A stretch of 57,213 nucleotides of DNA from Gemmatimonadota bacterium (lineage in GTDB: Bacteria; Gemmatimonadota; Gemmatimonadetes; Longimicrobiales; Gaopeijiaceae), in assembly GCA_009692205.1 (NCBI GenBank), contig SHZR01000017.1, positions 1 through 57,213 of the forward strand. The letters run 5' to 3'. Numbering within the stretch: position 1 is the first letter of the stretch; each line of letters starts with the position of its first letter. The position numbers and the translations under genes are program-made. The notes under the pieces were generated by a model that worked only from the letters and a program-made list of their open reading frames with translations, had not been told where the DNA came from and made no database searches. Positions 21,433 to 30,864 of the stretch are shown piece by piece.

Positions 21433-23365
21433 TCGACGTCTCCGCCCGCGCGGGGAGCCGCTCCGCCTGCCGCGTGCCGCCCCTACGAGTAGACGCCAGC
21501 AAGGACTCCACGATGAGGAGGAGCGCGGCGACCCACAGGAAAGGCCACCACGCCTCGCCGCCGAGCCGGGTCTGGAACACGGCCCGAGCCCATGCATCGG
21601 CCCGGGACACCGCGTCCACCTCCTGGCCGACCGCGGTCTCATAGTCGCGTTCGTCGAGAGCCTCCAAGCGGGACTCACCCGCCGGCGGGTTCAGCGCGAC
21701 GAGGGCGACCAGGGTGTCCGCGGCGACGAATGCGTACACCCCCGGCTCGCTCGTCCCGCGGACCGTCCGCGTGGCGTCGATCTCCACCTCGCGGCCGGAG
21801 GGAAAGCGGACGTGGGTCGCCTCGGCGGGGGCGGGGAGGTACGCACCCGTCGAGTAGTCCGGGAGGCTTCCTGCGCCCGCCCACTCGCTCGCCGTCCAGT
21901 CGATGAAGCGCACCATGCTCGCCGAGACGGGCAGGGTGGTCGCCGAGGCCACCAGAGGCGACGCGAGCAGGAGGTAGCGTCGCCCGGCCGGGTCGGAGCC
22001 CTCGAGCGCCCACGCCCGGCCCGCAGCCTCGGCGAGCGTGCGCGTCGTCGGCGCGCGGTCACCGACGCTCACGACGTCATACCAGCGGAGCGCGCGTGCG
22101 CCTCGGAGCGGCTCCGGGAGGCTCTCGCCCGTGAGCTCGGCCTCCCCCGTCTCGAGGCGAGGCTCGTATCGCCACGGGATCTGCGCGTCCGCCAGACGGC
22201 GGTTGAGCGCCGGAAGCACGGTGGCATCCTCCGGCGGGACGATGAGTGCGGCGGTGGCGGGTCCGCGGCCCTCGAGTCCCGAGCCATCCTGCGCGATGAG
22301 CAACTCCGCCTCGCCCACACCCGAGGAGCGAATACGCCGCGATCCTTCGAGCACCGCCATCGCCTCCGACACGAAGACGCCCGTGGCGCCGCCGACCGCC
22401 ACCGACGGGGCTCGTCGGGCGCGGAACGCGAAGTAGCGGCGGTCGTCGGCGCGGAGTTCGTCGGGGTCAGACTCGACGTGTCCTTGGACCCAACCGAGCG
22501 CGGTCGCGGGAAGCGCGATCGTGGTCTGCGCTCCCGCGGATAAGGTGCCCGCCCCCCGAACGCGTCCATCGACGACGAGCCGCACGGTCCAGCGTGCCGT
22601 GTCGTCGACCGCATCCAGGGCGGTCATCGTGACCTCCGTGCGCTGTCCCTCGAGGGGTGGCAGACCCCCGCCCACGAGAAGCTCGGTGAGCGCGCGGTTG
22701 TTCGGCGTCTCGTCGTCGTCGGCCCACGTGACAACCGGGATCCCCCCCGTGGGATCATTGCCCGGCAGGGTGAACGCGGTGCGTTGCATGTCGGAGAGCA
22801 GGTGAATCTCGCGATCGTCGAGCTCCGCGGTGCCGAGCAGCTCCGCGGCGCGCACGAGCGCGGCGGTCAGGTCGCCGACTCCACCGCTCGCTTCTGTCGC
22901 GTCCACGGCCGCCCTCGCCTCTGCGGCACCGCCGGTGATCGCAGGCATCCAAGGCTCACCCGCGCGGATGACCCAGAAGCGATCCTCGTCAGAGGCGCCG
23001 TCGAGCGTTTGGTGCGCGAGCGCCTTCAAGTCGTCGAGCACTCGGCGCTCCCCGAGGACGAGCCCGCTGCTCATCGAGTTGTCCAGGACGATCACCACCG
23101 CGGTCGGCGGGTGCGCGCCGCCCAGACCCGCGAAGATGAGCCGGGCACCGGCGCCGACGAGCAGCAGGAGCACGGCCACGCGCGTGAGCAGGAGCAGGAG
23201 TTGGCGGAACCGGATCTGGCGTGCGTGCTCCTTCTCCGTCCGCTGCAGATATCGGAGCGCGGGGAAGTTGAACCGCCTCGTCTCGTGGCGGTGGAAGAGA
23301 TGGAGGATGATCGGCACCGCGACCGCGATGCCTGCGGCCAGGAAGAGCGGGTTCAGGGCTCCCAT
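21419..23365 (-). CDS. BatA-domain and VWA-domain membrane protein
   Basis: 648 aa. The first 80 residues are the BatA/aerotolerance N-terminal module: two membrane helices flanking LHLFHRHETRRFNFPALRYL. A VWA-like domain follows with the metal site DNSMS at residues 95-99. A long extracytoplasmic part rich in beta structure comes next, and a final helix near the C-terminus (WWPFLWVAALLLIVESLLAS). These proteins pair with DUF58 proteins and MoxR ATPases in many bacteria. The DUF58 gene is directly upstream with a 22-base gap, but no MoxR ATPase is in the window. Its exact function is unknown. Confidence 0.85.
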   Translation of the reverse strand: MGALNPLFLAAGIAVAVPIILHLFHRHETRRFNFPALRYLQRTEKEHARQIRFRQLLLLLTRVAVLLLLVGAGARLIFAGLGGAHPPTAVVIVLDNSMSSGLVLGERRVLDDLKALAHQTLDGASDEDRFWVIRAGEPWMPAITGGAAEARAAVDATEASGGVGDLTAALVRAAELLGTAELDDREIHLLSDMQRTAFTLPGNDPTGGIPVVTWADDDETPNNRALTELLVGGGLPPLEGQRTEVTMTALDAVDDTARWTVRLVVDGRVRGAGTLSAGAQTTIALPATALGWVQGHVESDPDELRADDRRYFAFRARRAPSVAVGGATGVFVSEAMAVLEGSRRIRSSGVGEAELLIAQDGSGLEGRGPATAALIVPPEDATVLPALNRRLADAQIPWRYEPRLETGEAELTGESLPEPLRGARALRWYDVVSVGDRAPTTRTLAEAAGRAWALEGSDPAGRRYLLLASPLVASATTLPVSASMVRFIDWTASEWAGAGSLPDYSTGAYLPAPAEATHVRFPSGREVEIDATRTVRGTSEPGVYAFVAADTLVALVALNPPAGESRLEALDERDYETAVGQEVDAVSRADAWARAVFQTRLGGEAWWPFLWVAALLLIVESLLASTRRGGTRQAERLPARAETSSALP

Positions 23366-23387
23366 CAGGCGGCGCGCTCGCGCGTGC

Positions 23388-24236
23388 TCATCCTAGGCGT
23401 TCGCGCTTGTGCAGGTACGCCTTCAGCGAGAGCGACATCGGCCGATCCGTATCGACCACCTCGTAGTCGATGCTGTGCGGACGCAGATCCCGTTGCCACT
23501 CGCTCAGCGCGCCGCGCACGGCCTCGCGGTACTCGGCGCGGATGTCGGCCACGCTCACGAGCAACTCTTCGTCGGTCTCCGGATCGAAGAAGCGCGCCTC
23601 GGAGGCTTGCGGAAGTTCGCGCTCGCCCGGGTCGAGGAGGTGGAAGACGAGGACTTCGTGTCCGTGGTGGCGAAGGAACTTCAGTGCCGTGAGGGTTTCC
23701 TCGCGCGCCACGAGCAGGTCCGAGAGGAGCACGACGAGCCCCCGGCGCCGCAGGCGTACCGCCAGCTCGCGGAGCGCGCCCTCGGCCACCGTACCTCCCT
23801 GGGCCTCGAGCGGCTCGAGGCGCCGGACCAACTCGTGCCACTGGCGCCGGCCTCCGCGGGCGTTGACGCGGTCCACGATGCGGTTGTGGAACGCGGCCAT
23901 CCCGACCGAGTCGCCCTGGCGCAGCAGCACGAGCGCGAGCGAGGCCGCGAGGTGCTTCGCGTACCAGAGCTTGCTCGGCAGCGTTCCGGGCGAAGAGCTC
24001 CATCCCATCGATTCGCTCACGTCGAGCAGGAGGTAGGAGCGCAAGTTCGTCTCCTCCTCGAACTGCTTCACGTAGTAGCGGTCCGACCGACCGTACATGC
24101 GCCAGTCGATGTAGCGCAGGTCGTCCCCGGCCTGGTAGGCCCGCAGCTCCGCGAACTCAGCCGAGAAGCCTCGGTGGGGAGAGCGGTGGAGCCCCATCAA
24201 GAACCCCTCGACGACCTCTCGCGCTATGAACTCCAT
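23388..24236 (-). CDS. DUF58-domain protein; true start probably upstream of the annotated ATG
   Basis: 282 aa from ATG 24236. The DUF58 core is clear: SPHRGFSAEFAELRAYQAG, DDLRYIDWRMYGRSDRYYVK and a VWA-like LLDVSESMG. In the same frame, the 18 codons before the ATG read DLLDPAALSQLGG just ahead of MEFIAREVVEGFL. That is how DUF58 proteins usually begin, so the protein probably starts earlier. No ATG, GTG or TTG exists in that frame, which remains open to a stop near 24500; CTG codons at 24317 and 24308 are the only candidates. It is the first gene of the long minus-strand array and partners with the BatA-like gene next to it. Confidence 0.85.
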   Translation of the reverse strand: MEFIAREVVEGFLMGLHRSPHRGFSAEFAELRAYQAGDDLRYIDWRMYGRSDRYYVKQFEEETNLRSYLLLDVSESMGWSSSPGTLPSKLWYAKHLAASLALVLLRQGDSVGMAAFHNRIVDRVNARGGRRQWHELVRRLEPLEAQGGTVAEGALRELAVRLRRRGLVVLLSDLLVAREETLTALKFLRHHGHEVLVFHLLDPGERELPQASEARFFDPETDEELLVSVADIRAEYREAVRGALSEWQRDLRPHSIDYEVVDTDRPMSLSLKAYLHKRERLG

Positions 24237-24392
24237 TCCCCCGAGCTGCGAGAGCGCAGCGGGGTCCAGGAGGTCGGGTCGTGCGCCACGCGGGGCGCTC
24301 CGTTTCAGATCGTTCAGCGGAGGGGGTCCATGGAGTTCAAAATAGTGGTGCGCCGGAAGGTACCCGTGGCTCGGAGCCCGCTCAACGTCCGT

Positions 24393-24452
24393 GTCCCCTG
24401 GGTGGGTCTCCGCCCGGACGGAGCCGTCCTCCCTCGTGGACGCCCAGGGGAC
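24393..24452. repeat. Long inverted repeat upstream of the sigma-54-like promoter
   Basis: GTCCCCTGGG at 24393-24402 is perfectly complementary to CCCAGGGGAC at 24443-24452. Inside the loop a second stem forms: GGACG at 24416-24420 with CGTCC at 24425-24429. The nested dyad lies 30-90 bases upstream of the -24 element of the downstream promoter, where enhancer-binding-protein sites often lie. It could equally be a transcription-stop structure for leftward read-through. Confidence 0.45.
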
Positions 24453-24481
24453 GAGGCGCGAGGCGGGCCGGCCTTGGGGGG

Positions 24482-24497
24482 TGGCATGCCTGTTGCG
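24482..24497 (+). promoter_or_regulatory. Sigma-54 (-24/-12) type promoter
   Basis: TGGCATG-CCTG-TTGCG matches the RpoN consensus TGGCACG-N4-TTGCW with exact spacing and one mismatch in each half. It is preceded by a G-run. The -12 GC at 24495-24496 predicts a start near 24508, giving a leader of about 22-28 bases before the ATG at 24530 or 24536. No rpoN or enhancer-binding protein is in the window. Confidence 0.6.
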
Positions 24498-24529
24498 AAG
24501 TCATGTCCTGCCCGACTTCCATCTCCGAG

Positions 24530-26017
24530 ATGACGATGCGCGCTCTCGCTTGGCTCACGCTCCTGCTCGCCACGACGGCCGTGGACCGTTCGGTCGCGGC
24601 CCAGGAGGCCGCGGGCGCACTCGAGGCGAGGGTCTGGCTCGACCGGGGCGACGAGCCCGTGCTCCGCAGGGGGGAGGACGTCCGCGTCTACTATAGGACG
24701 GGTGAGGACGCCTTCGCGGCGATCTTCCGCATCGACACCGACGGGCGGGTTTCGCTGATCTACCCCCAGCATCCCGACGTGGCGGACGTCGTCCGCGGGA
24801 GGCGCGACTACCGTCTTCTCTTCCCCCATGCGCCCGCGTGGCGGGTCGACGAGGATCCGGGCGTCGGGTACCTGTTCATCGTCGCGTCCCCCGAGCCACT
24901 CGACTTCTCTCGCTTCCCCTTCGACGAGCGGTACGGGTGGGATCTGAGCAGCGTCGGCGAAGCCGTGTATTCGGACCCGTACGTCGCGATCGACGACTAC
25001 GTGGCACAGATCGTCCCGGCCTGGGACCAGGTCCCGTACGCGCTCGACTTCGTCACCTACTCGGTGGGCGAAACCCATTCGTATCCACGCTTCCTCTGCT
25101 ACGACTGCCACGCGTACCAACGCTACTCGTCCTGGAATCCCTACGAGTACACCTGCGAGACCTACCGCGTGGTGATCTGGGACGACCCGTACTTCTATCC
25201 GCGCTACCGCTACTCGGGAATGAACGTGGTGGTGGCGCGGCCCGTGCGTGCGCTGCCGCGCTACGAGGTGGCGAGGCGCTCCGTGGGTGACGCCGTAGCG
25301 CCCGTCGTGAGGGTGAGGTCCCCCGCCCAGAGACGCGTGGCCGAATACAAGGAGCCCGGGACCGCCGCGGCTTCGAACGCTGGGGCGCCGCCGGTCCGCC
25401 GGTCCGCCTCGGCGCTGGCGAGCCCACAGGAGCGTCCGCGAACGGGAGTCGCGCCCCAGCAGGTGCCCGATACCGCGCGCACGCGTCCCACGCTCCAGCG
25501 CAGGCCGAGCGCGCGGCTCCCGTCCAGGACACCGCCGGCCGCACGCGGGACCCCGGCCGAGCAGCCGAAGCCGACCCCGGTCACGCCCACGCCCACGACC
25601 CCACGGGCCCCGACCGCGCGTCCGCAATCTGCCCCTCGAGAGCCTCAGGCGGCGGCGACGCCGACCCGGCTGGTGAGAACGCCGCCGACGACGCGAGGCG
25701 CCAGGACCCCGGAGCCGCAGGCGGCGCCGACGCGAACGCCAGCGCGCCCCACGACGACGCGGGAACCACAGGCGGCTCCGTCACGGCCGTCGGTTCGGTC
25801 GGTTCCCTCCCGTCCGTCCGAGCGGCACGAGCCGCCCGAGCGCGAGCCCCGAGCCGTCCCGGCCCAGCTCGAGTCCACCGGCCGCATCTGCTCCACCGCC
25901 GGCGCGCACGGCCGAGCCGCGTCCGACCGTTCGGCCCAGGCCCGCGGAGCCGAACTAGGGCAACTAGGCTCGTGCACGGGGGTTCGGGGTTCGTGGCTCT
26001 CCGCCGCGTGCCGTTAG
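24530..26017 (+). CDS. Secreted DUF4384-like protein with Pro/Thr-rich tail and an apparent frameshift
   Basis: Starts at ATG 24530 or 24536. A signal peptide ends at DRSVAA before Gln. The domain after it (VRVYYRTGEDAFAAIFRIDTDG and RVSLIYPQHPD) matches the DUF4384 pattern of extracytoplasmic proteins. A Tyr/Trp/Asp-rich section (FLCYDCHAYQRYSSW, YEYTCETYRVVIWDDPYFYP) has four cysteines that could pair. From about residue 255 the chain is low-complexity Pro, Thr, Arg and Ala with REPQAA-like repeats. Near 25855-25865 that composition stops in this frame and continues in the next one (PARTAEPRPTVRPRPAEPN) to a TAG at 25956-25958. A single-base indel is therefore likely, and the given tail to 26017 is doubtful. 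A sigma-54-like promoter precedes it. Confidence 0.7.
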   Translation: MTMRALAWLTLLLATTAVDRSVAAQEAAGALEARVWLDRGDEPVLRRGEDVRVYYRTGEDAFAAIFRIDTDGRVSLIYPQHPDVADVVRGRRDYRLLFPHAPAWRVDEDPGVGYLFIVASPEPLDFSRFPFDERYGWDLSSVGEAVYSDPYVAIDDYVAQIVPAWDQVPYALDFVTYSVGETHSYPRFLCYDCHAYQRYSSWNPYEYTCETYRVVIWDDPYFYPRYRYSGMNVVVARPVRALPRYEVARRSVGDAVAPVVRVRSPAQRRVAEYKEPGTAAASNAGAPPVRRSASALASPQERPRTGVAPQQVPDTARTRPTLQRRPSARLPSRTPPAARGTPAEQPKPTPVTPTPTTPRAPTARPQSAPREPQAAATPTRLVRTPPTTRGARTPEPQAAPTRTPARPTTTREPQAAPSRPSVRSVPSRPSERHEPPEREPRAVPAQLESTGRICSTAGAHGRAASDRSAQARGAELGQLGSCTGVRGSWLSAACR

Positions 26018-26074
26018 CTTTTGCGCTTCTCATTTGGTGAACTGCTGAGAGCGATCAGCTAATCCCGAGCCGCC

Positions 26075-27877
26075 GTGCAGACCGACCACATCCGCAATTT
26101 TTGCATCGTCGCGCACATCGACCACGGCAAGTCGACGCTTGCGGATAGATTGCTCGAGACCACGCACACGCTCGACGAGCGTCAAATGCGTGAGCAGGTG
26201 CTCGACAGCAACGACCTCGAGCGCGAGCGCGGCATCACCATCAAGCTGCACGCGGTTCGGATGGGCTATCGGGCGCCTGACGGCCAGGAGTACGAGCTCA
26301 ACCTGATCGACACGCCCGGGCACGTGGACTTCACCTACGAGGTCTCCCGCTCGCTCGCCGCGTGCGAGGGCGCGATCCTCGTGGTGGACGCCACTCAGGG
26401 GATCCAGGCGCAGACGCTCTCGAACCTCTTCTTGGCTCTGGACGCGAACCTCGAGGTCGTGCCGGTCATCAACAAGATCGACTTGGTCGGCGCGGAGCCG
26501 GAGCGCCGGCAGGCCGAGGTGGCCGACCTTCTGGGGGTCAAACCCGAGACGGTTCTGCTTGCGAGCGCCAAGCAGGGCATCGGCATCGAGGCGATTCTCG
26601 AGGCCATCGTAGCCAAGGTGCCGCCCCCGAAGGGGAAGGCGACCGACCCGCTCCGCGCGCTGATCTTCGACTCGTACTACGACCAGTACCAGGGCGCGGT
26701 CCCGTCGGTGCGTGTCGTGGACGGCGTGGTCGAGCCTGGTATGAAGATCACGTTCGGCAACGTGAAGGCGGAATACGAGGTGACGGAGGTCGGATTTATG
26801 CGCCTAGGCCGCGTCTCCCAGCCTCGCCTCGGGCCGGGCGAGGTGGGGTACGTCGTCGCGGCCATCAAAGAGGTGTCGCACACGCGCGTCGGAGACACGA
26901 TCCTCGACGCTGCGAACCCCGCCGCGACCCTGCTGCCTGGCTACCAAGAGGCCCGGTCGATGGTCTTCGCCGGACTCTACCCGACCAGCACCGACGACTA
27001 CGAGGACCTGCGGGACGCGCTCGAGAAGCTGCGCCTGAACGACGCCAGCCTGCACTACGTGCCGGAGACGTCCGTGGCGCTCGGCTTCGGCTTCCGCTGC
27101 GGCTTCCTGGGGCTCCTGCACATGGAGATCGTCCAGGAGCGCCTCGAGCGTGAGTTCGGCGTGGATCTCATCACGACGGTCCCGAACGTGGAGTACCACG
27201 TCACGCTCACCGACGGCACCGAAATCCACATCGAGAGCCCGACCGCGATGCCGCCCACGACCCGCATCCAGACGGTCGCCGAGCCGATCGTGCGGGCGCG
27301 CATTCTCTGCCCGGCCGAGTACATCGGCAACGTGCAGAAGCTTTGCCACGAGCGCCGGGGCATCTTCAAGCACATGACCTATCTCGACCCGCAGCGCGTC
27401 GAGCTCGACTTCGAGCTTCCGCTGTCGGAGATCGTGCTCGATTTCTACGACCGACTGAAGGGCAGCACTCGCGGGTATGCCGCGTTGGACTACGAGTTCC
27501 TCGAGTACAGGCCGGACACTCTGGTCAAGCTCGACATCCTCGTGAACGGCGACCCGGTGGACGCGTTCAGCGTCGTCATCCACGAGGACAAGGCGTACAC
27601 GCACGGCCGCGATCTCGTGCGGAAGCTCAAGGAGTTGATTCCCCGGCAGCAGTTCGCCATCGCGCTGCAGGCGTCGATCGGCAACGAGGTGATCGCGCGA
27701 GCCAACGTGTCCTCGTTGCGGAAGAACGTGACCGCCAAGTGCTACGGCGGCGACATCTCGCGGAAGCGGAAGCTCCTCGAGAAGCAGAAAGAGGGAAAGA
27801 AGCGCATGAAGCAGGTCGGCACGGTGGACATCCCCCAGGAGGCTTTTCTCGCCGTCCTGAATCTGAGCGACGATTGA
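26075..27877 (+). CDS. lepA: Elongation factor 4 (LepA)
   Basis: 600 aa translational GTPase from a GTG start. G1 is AHIDHGKST (13-21), the switch I region is [14 protein letters not shown]3 is [17 protein letters not shown] and G4 is [10 protein letters not shown]. The LepA-specific C-terminus is present ([30 protein letters not shown]). It acts on the ribosome by back-translocation or assisting initiation. It heads a run of closely spaced plus-strand genes. The stop overlaps the TTG start of the next gene. Confidence 0.97.
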   Translation: MQTDHIRNFCIVAHIDHGKSTLADRLLETTHTLDERQMREQVLDSNDLERERGITIKLHAVRMGYRAPDGQEYELNLIDTPGHVDFTYEVSRSLAACEGAILVVDATQGIQAQTLSNLFLALDANLEVVPVINKIDLVGAEPERRQAEVADLLGVKPETVLLASAKQGIGIEAILEAIVAKVPPPKGKATDPLRALIFDSYYDQYQGAVPSVRVVDGVVEPGMKITFGNVKAEYEVTEVGFMRLGRVSQPRLGPGEVGYVVAAIKEVSHTRVGDTILDAANPAATLLPGYQEARSMVFAGLYPTSTDDYEDLRDALEKLRLNDASLHYVPETSVALGFGFRCGFLGLLHMEIVQERLEREFGVDLITTVPNVEYHVTLTDGTEIHIESPTAMPPTTRIQTVAEPIVRARILCPAEYIGNVQKLCHERRGIFKHMTYLDPQRVELDFELPLSEIVLDFYDRLKGSTRGYAALDYEFLEYRPDTLVKLDILVNGDPVDAFSVVIHEDKAYTHGRDLVRKLKELIPRQQFAIALQASIGNEVIARANVSSLRKNVTAKCYGGDISRKRKLLEKQKEGKKRMKQVGTVDIPQEAFLAVLNLSDD

Positions 27878-28890
27878 GGGGCCGAGCTCCGGCTCGGCGG
27901 ATCATCCGCGCACCGAACCATCTGGGCGACGTGGTGGCCGCGCTCCCGGCGATCGTCGCCGACGGGTCGGACGTGCTGGTGGTGCGTTGGCTCGCCCCGG
28001 TCGTGGAGATGGCGGGCTCGGCAGGCGATGTGATCGGGTTCGACCGGGGATTCGCCGGTTTCGGGCGGGCGGTGCGGGAACTCCGCCGCCGCGGCTACGA
28101 CGATGGCGTGCTGCTCACGCCGGCGTTCTCGGCCGCTTGGCTGCTACGCTGCGGCGGAGTCGGACACCTGCGCGGCACGGCGACGGACGGCCGCAGCGTC
28201 CTGCTCCGCGAGCGAGTCTCGCCCGACGTGCTGCGTCCCCACCACCGCATCAACGCGTACAAGCTCCTGCTCGACCAAGACGCCGGTGGCGAGCCGCGCT
28301 TGCATCGACTGAGCCCATCGCCCGAGCGCCGCGAGCGCTGGCGCGCGGCGGTCGGCGCCACTCGCCCGGTGATCGGGATCTTCCCGGGCTCGAATGCGCC
28401 GGCGAGACGGTGGCCGACCGAGCGCTTCGCGGCGGTCGCTCGCGCGCTCGCAGCGCGCGGCATACGAATCGTGGTGATGGGCGGGGCGGGGGAGGCCGGC
28501 CTGACTGCGCTGGTCGCGGGTGCCGCCGACACGGCGCTCGACGTCGGAGGCCGCACCGACCTGGCGGACCTCGCGGCGCTCCTGTCGCTCTGCGACCTTG
28601 TGGTCACGAACGACACGGGCCCGATGCACCTCGCGGGGGCGGTCGGCACGCCGACGGTGAGCCTCTGGGGTCCCTCCGACCCGAATGAGGTGCGGCAGGT
28701 GGGCGCCTCGGACGCGCGCGTCACGGGTGCCGTGCTTCCCTGCAAACCTTGCCGCCGCAACCACTGCGGCAGACGCGGGCGTGGAACGGTGCTGGCGGAT
28801 GCCCATGGAGAGTGCATGCGACTGATCGAGGTCGAGGCTGTACTCGCGGCCGTGGAGTCGGAGTTCGGGCGGAGGCCGGCACGTGCCTGA
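27874..28890 (+). CDS. Glycosyltransferase family 9 (heptosyltransferase-like)
   Basis: About 338 aa. The frame becomes conserved at [19 protein letters not shown], the N-terminal motif of ADP-heptose:LPS heptosyltransferases. TTG at 27874 overlaps the lepA stop (TTGA) and supplies the start; the longer upstream frame lies inside lepA. The C-terminal half has the GT9 nucleotide-sugar signature: [20 protein letters not shown], then [20 protein letters not shown] and [11 protein letters not shown]. Cys-rich [13 protein letters not shown] near the end resembles the cysteine cluster in many heptosyltransferases. It suggests a lipopolysaccharide-like glycan, but the sugar is unknown. The next gene overlaps its end by 8 bases. 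Confidence 0.85.
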   Translation: MRGRAPARRIIRAPNHLGDVVAALPAIVADGSDVLVVRWLAPVVEMAGSAGDVIGFDRGFAGFGRAVRELRRRGYDDGVLLTPAFSAAWLLRCGGVGHLRGTATDGRSVLLRERVSPDVLRPHHRINAYKLLLDQDAGGEPRLHRLSPSPERRERWRAAVGATRPVIGIFPGSNAPARRWPTERFAAVARALAARGIRIVVMGGAGEAGLTALVAGAADTALDVGGRTDLADLAALLSLCDLVVTNDTGPMHLAGAVGTPTVSLWGPSDPNEVRQVGASDARVTGAVLPCKPCRRNHCGRRGRGTVLADAHGECMRLIEVEAVLAAVESEFGRRPARA

Positions 28891-29887
28891 GCTCGGGACA
28901 CTGCGTCGCTGGGTGATCGGCGTCGACATCGGCGGCACGAACCTCGTGGTGGGCGTCGTGCCCTTCGAGGGCGGTGCGCCGCTGTCGCTGCGTTCGGCTT
29001 CGACCGAGGGAAAGCGCGGGCCGGATGCGGTCGTGGAGGACATCGGGGCCATGGCGGACGCCGTGGTCGATGAGGCCCTCGATCGGCACGGCGGCGGTCG
29101 CGACCGAATCGCCGGCGTCGGTATCGGGTGCCCCGGCCCGCTCGACCTCGTTCGCGGTAGGGTGATCGTGACGCCGAACCTCGGCTGGAACGACTATCCG
29201 ATACGCGACCGCATCGCCGAGCGGCTCGGGCTCCGCGCGACGCTCGACAACGACGCGAACTGCGCCACGTACGGCGAATGGTGGCAGGGCGCCGGACGCG
29301 GCGCGCGCTCCATGGCGGGCGTGACCATCGGGACGGGGATCGGCGGCGGACTCGTCCTCGAGGGGCGTTTGCTGCGCGGTGCGAGCGGCACGGCGGGTGA
29401 GTTCGGCCACACGACGATCGACTTCACGGGCCGTCGTTGCGCGTGCGGCAATTACGGCTGCCTGGAGGCGTACGCGTCGGGGCCGAACATCGCGGCCCGC
29501 GCGCGAGAGGGGATCGAGGTGGGATACGAGTCGTCCATTCTCGACTTGGTCGACGGAGATCTCTCCGCGATCACCGCGCTCACGGTCTACGACGCGCTCC
29601 TGCTCGGGGACCGCTACGCGCGCGAGGTGATGCTCGAGACCGCGAGGATCCTCGGGGCGGGGGTCGCCAACATCGTGAACATGTTCAACCCCGAGGTGAT
29701 CGTGGTGGTGGGCGGCGTCACTCGCGCCGGGGAGCATCTGTTCACTCCGCTCCGCGCGGAGGTCAAACGCCGAGCATTCCCGACTGCGGTCCGGGCGTGC
29801 CGCATCGTTCCGGGAGAGCTGGGCCAGGCCGCCGGCGTCGTGGGTGCGGCCGGTGTCTTCGTGACCGACGGAGGCGTGGCGGAGTGA
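28883..29887 (+). CDS. ROK-family sugar kinase (glucokinase type)
   Basis: 334 aa from GTG 28883. Phosphate-1 motif GVDIGGTNLVVGVV is near residue 12. The sugar-binding segment contains LDNDANCATYGEWWQGAG. A ROK zinc signature, GRRCACGNYGCLEAYASG, has CxCGxxGCxE. IGTGIGGGLVLEGRLLRGASG is the phosphate-2/adenosine part. There is no N-terminal winged helix, so it is a kinase rather than a repressor. The most likely substrate is glucose or a hexosamine. It overlaps both neighbours (8 bases upstream, 4 bases GTGA downstream). Confidence 0.88.
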   Translation: MPELGTLRRWVIGVDIGGTNLVVGVVPFEGGAPLSLRSASTEGKRGPDAVVEDIGAMADAVVDEALDRHGGGRDRIAGVGIGCPGPLDLVRGRVIVTPNLGWNDYPIRDRIAERLGLRATLDNDANCATYGEWWQGAGRGARSMAGVTIGTGIGGGLVLEGRLLRGASGTAGEFGHTTIDFTGRRCACGNYGCLEAYASGPNIAARAREGIEVGYESSILDLVDGDLSAITALTVYDALLLGDRYAREVMLETARILGAGVANIVNMFNPEVIVVVGGVTRAGEHLFTPLRAEVKRRAFPTAVRACRIVPGELGQAAGVVGAAGVFVTDGGVAE

Positions 29888-30864
29888 AGACGCTCGGGGT
29901 GGTCGGGACGCTCGTCTGGGACCGCATCTACGACCGCGACGGCCGCACCCAGCCCGTGGAGGAGTGGGGGGGCATCGCCTACGCGCTGGCGGCCGCGACC
30001 GCTTCGCTGCCCGAGGGATGGAAGGTTCTCCCCATCCTCAAGCTGGGACGGGATCTTGCGGAGGAGGGACGCCACTTCCTCAGGGAGATGCCGCGCCTCG
30101 ACGACTCCGCGATCGTGGTCGTGCCGGAGCCCAACAATCGCGTGGAGCTGCGCTACGAGAGCAGCGCTCGACGCTGCGAGCGGCTGACGGGCGGTGTTCC
30201 CGGGTGGACGTGGCCCGAACTCGCGCCGCTCGTGGAGCTGTGCGACGCGCTCTACGTGAACTTCATCTCCGGGCACGAGATGGATCTCGATACCGCCCGG
30301 GCGCTGCGGATGGGCTATGGTGGTCCCATCTACGGGGACCTGCACTCGCTCTTTCTCGGCATGACCCATCTCGGACAAAGAGTGCCACGCACGCTCGAAG
30401 CCTGGGGGGCTTGGCTCTCCTGCTTCGACGCCGTGCAGATGAATGAGGACGAGTTCGACCTCCTCGGTACGTCTGGCGACCCGTGGCAACTCGCGGCCGG
30501 AGCCATTGGACCCGATCTCAAGGTCATCACGGTGACGCTCGGCGCGCGCGGAGCCGCGTACGTGGCGGGGGTGGGCTTCGATCCCGATCCCATGACGTGG
30601 CCGAGACGCAGCCCCGTGCCGGTGGCGGAGCGCGCGCACAGCGGCAAGGTGACGCTGGCCGATGCGGCCCGCTCGGGTGATCCGACCGGGTGCGGAGACG
30701 TGTGGGGTGCGACCCTCTTCTCGCGGCTGCTCGGAGGCGACGATCTCGTGACCGCGATGCAGGAGGCCAACCGGTTCGCTGCCCGCAACGTCGAGCATCG
30801 CGGGGCGCGGGGTCTGTACCGACACCTCGCCGGGCGACTGTCGCACGTGGAGGGCGTCCTGTGA
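29884..30864 (+). CDS. PfkB-family carbohydrate kinase
   Basis: 326 aa from GTG 29884, which overlaps the ROK stop. It opens with LGVVGTLVWDRIYDRDG and a GG-containing substrate segment EEWGGIAYALAAA. The catalytic anion-hole motif DPTGCGDVWGATLFSRLLGG near residue 265 is the PfkB/ribokinase signature with the base Asp. Substrate specificity cannot be read from the sequence. It is coupled by GTGA overlaps to both the ROK kinase and the following GHKL gene. Confidence 0.85.
   Translation: MKTLGVVGTLVWDRIYDRDGRTQPVEEWGGIAYALAAATASLPEGWKVLPILKLGRDLAEEGRHFLREMPRLDDSAIVVVPEPNNRVELRYESSARRCERLTGGVPGWTWPELAPLVELCDALYVNFISGHEMDLDTARALRMGYGGPIYGDLHSLFLGMTHLGQRVPRTLEAWGAWLSCFDAVQMNEDEFDLLGTSGDPWQLAAGAIGPDLKVITVTLGARGAAYVAGVGFDPDPMTWPRRSPVPVAERAHSGKVTLADAARSGDPTGCGDVWGATLFSRLLGGDDLVTAMQEANRFAARNVEHRGARGLYRHLAGRLSHVEGVL

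Noticed and set aside
25400-25850. Tandem repeat array in the Pro/Thr-rich region
   Set aside because: The REPQAA-type units are irregular at the DNA level; this is low-complexity coding sequence rather than a repeat array.
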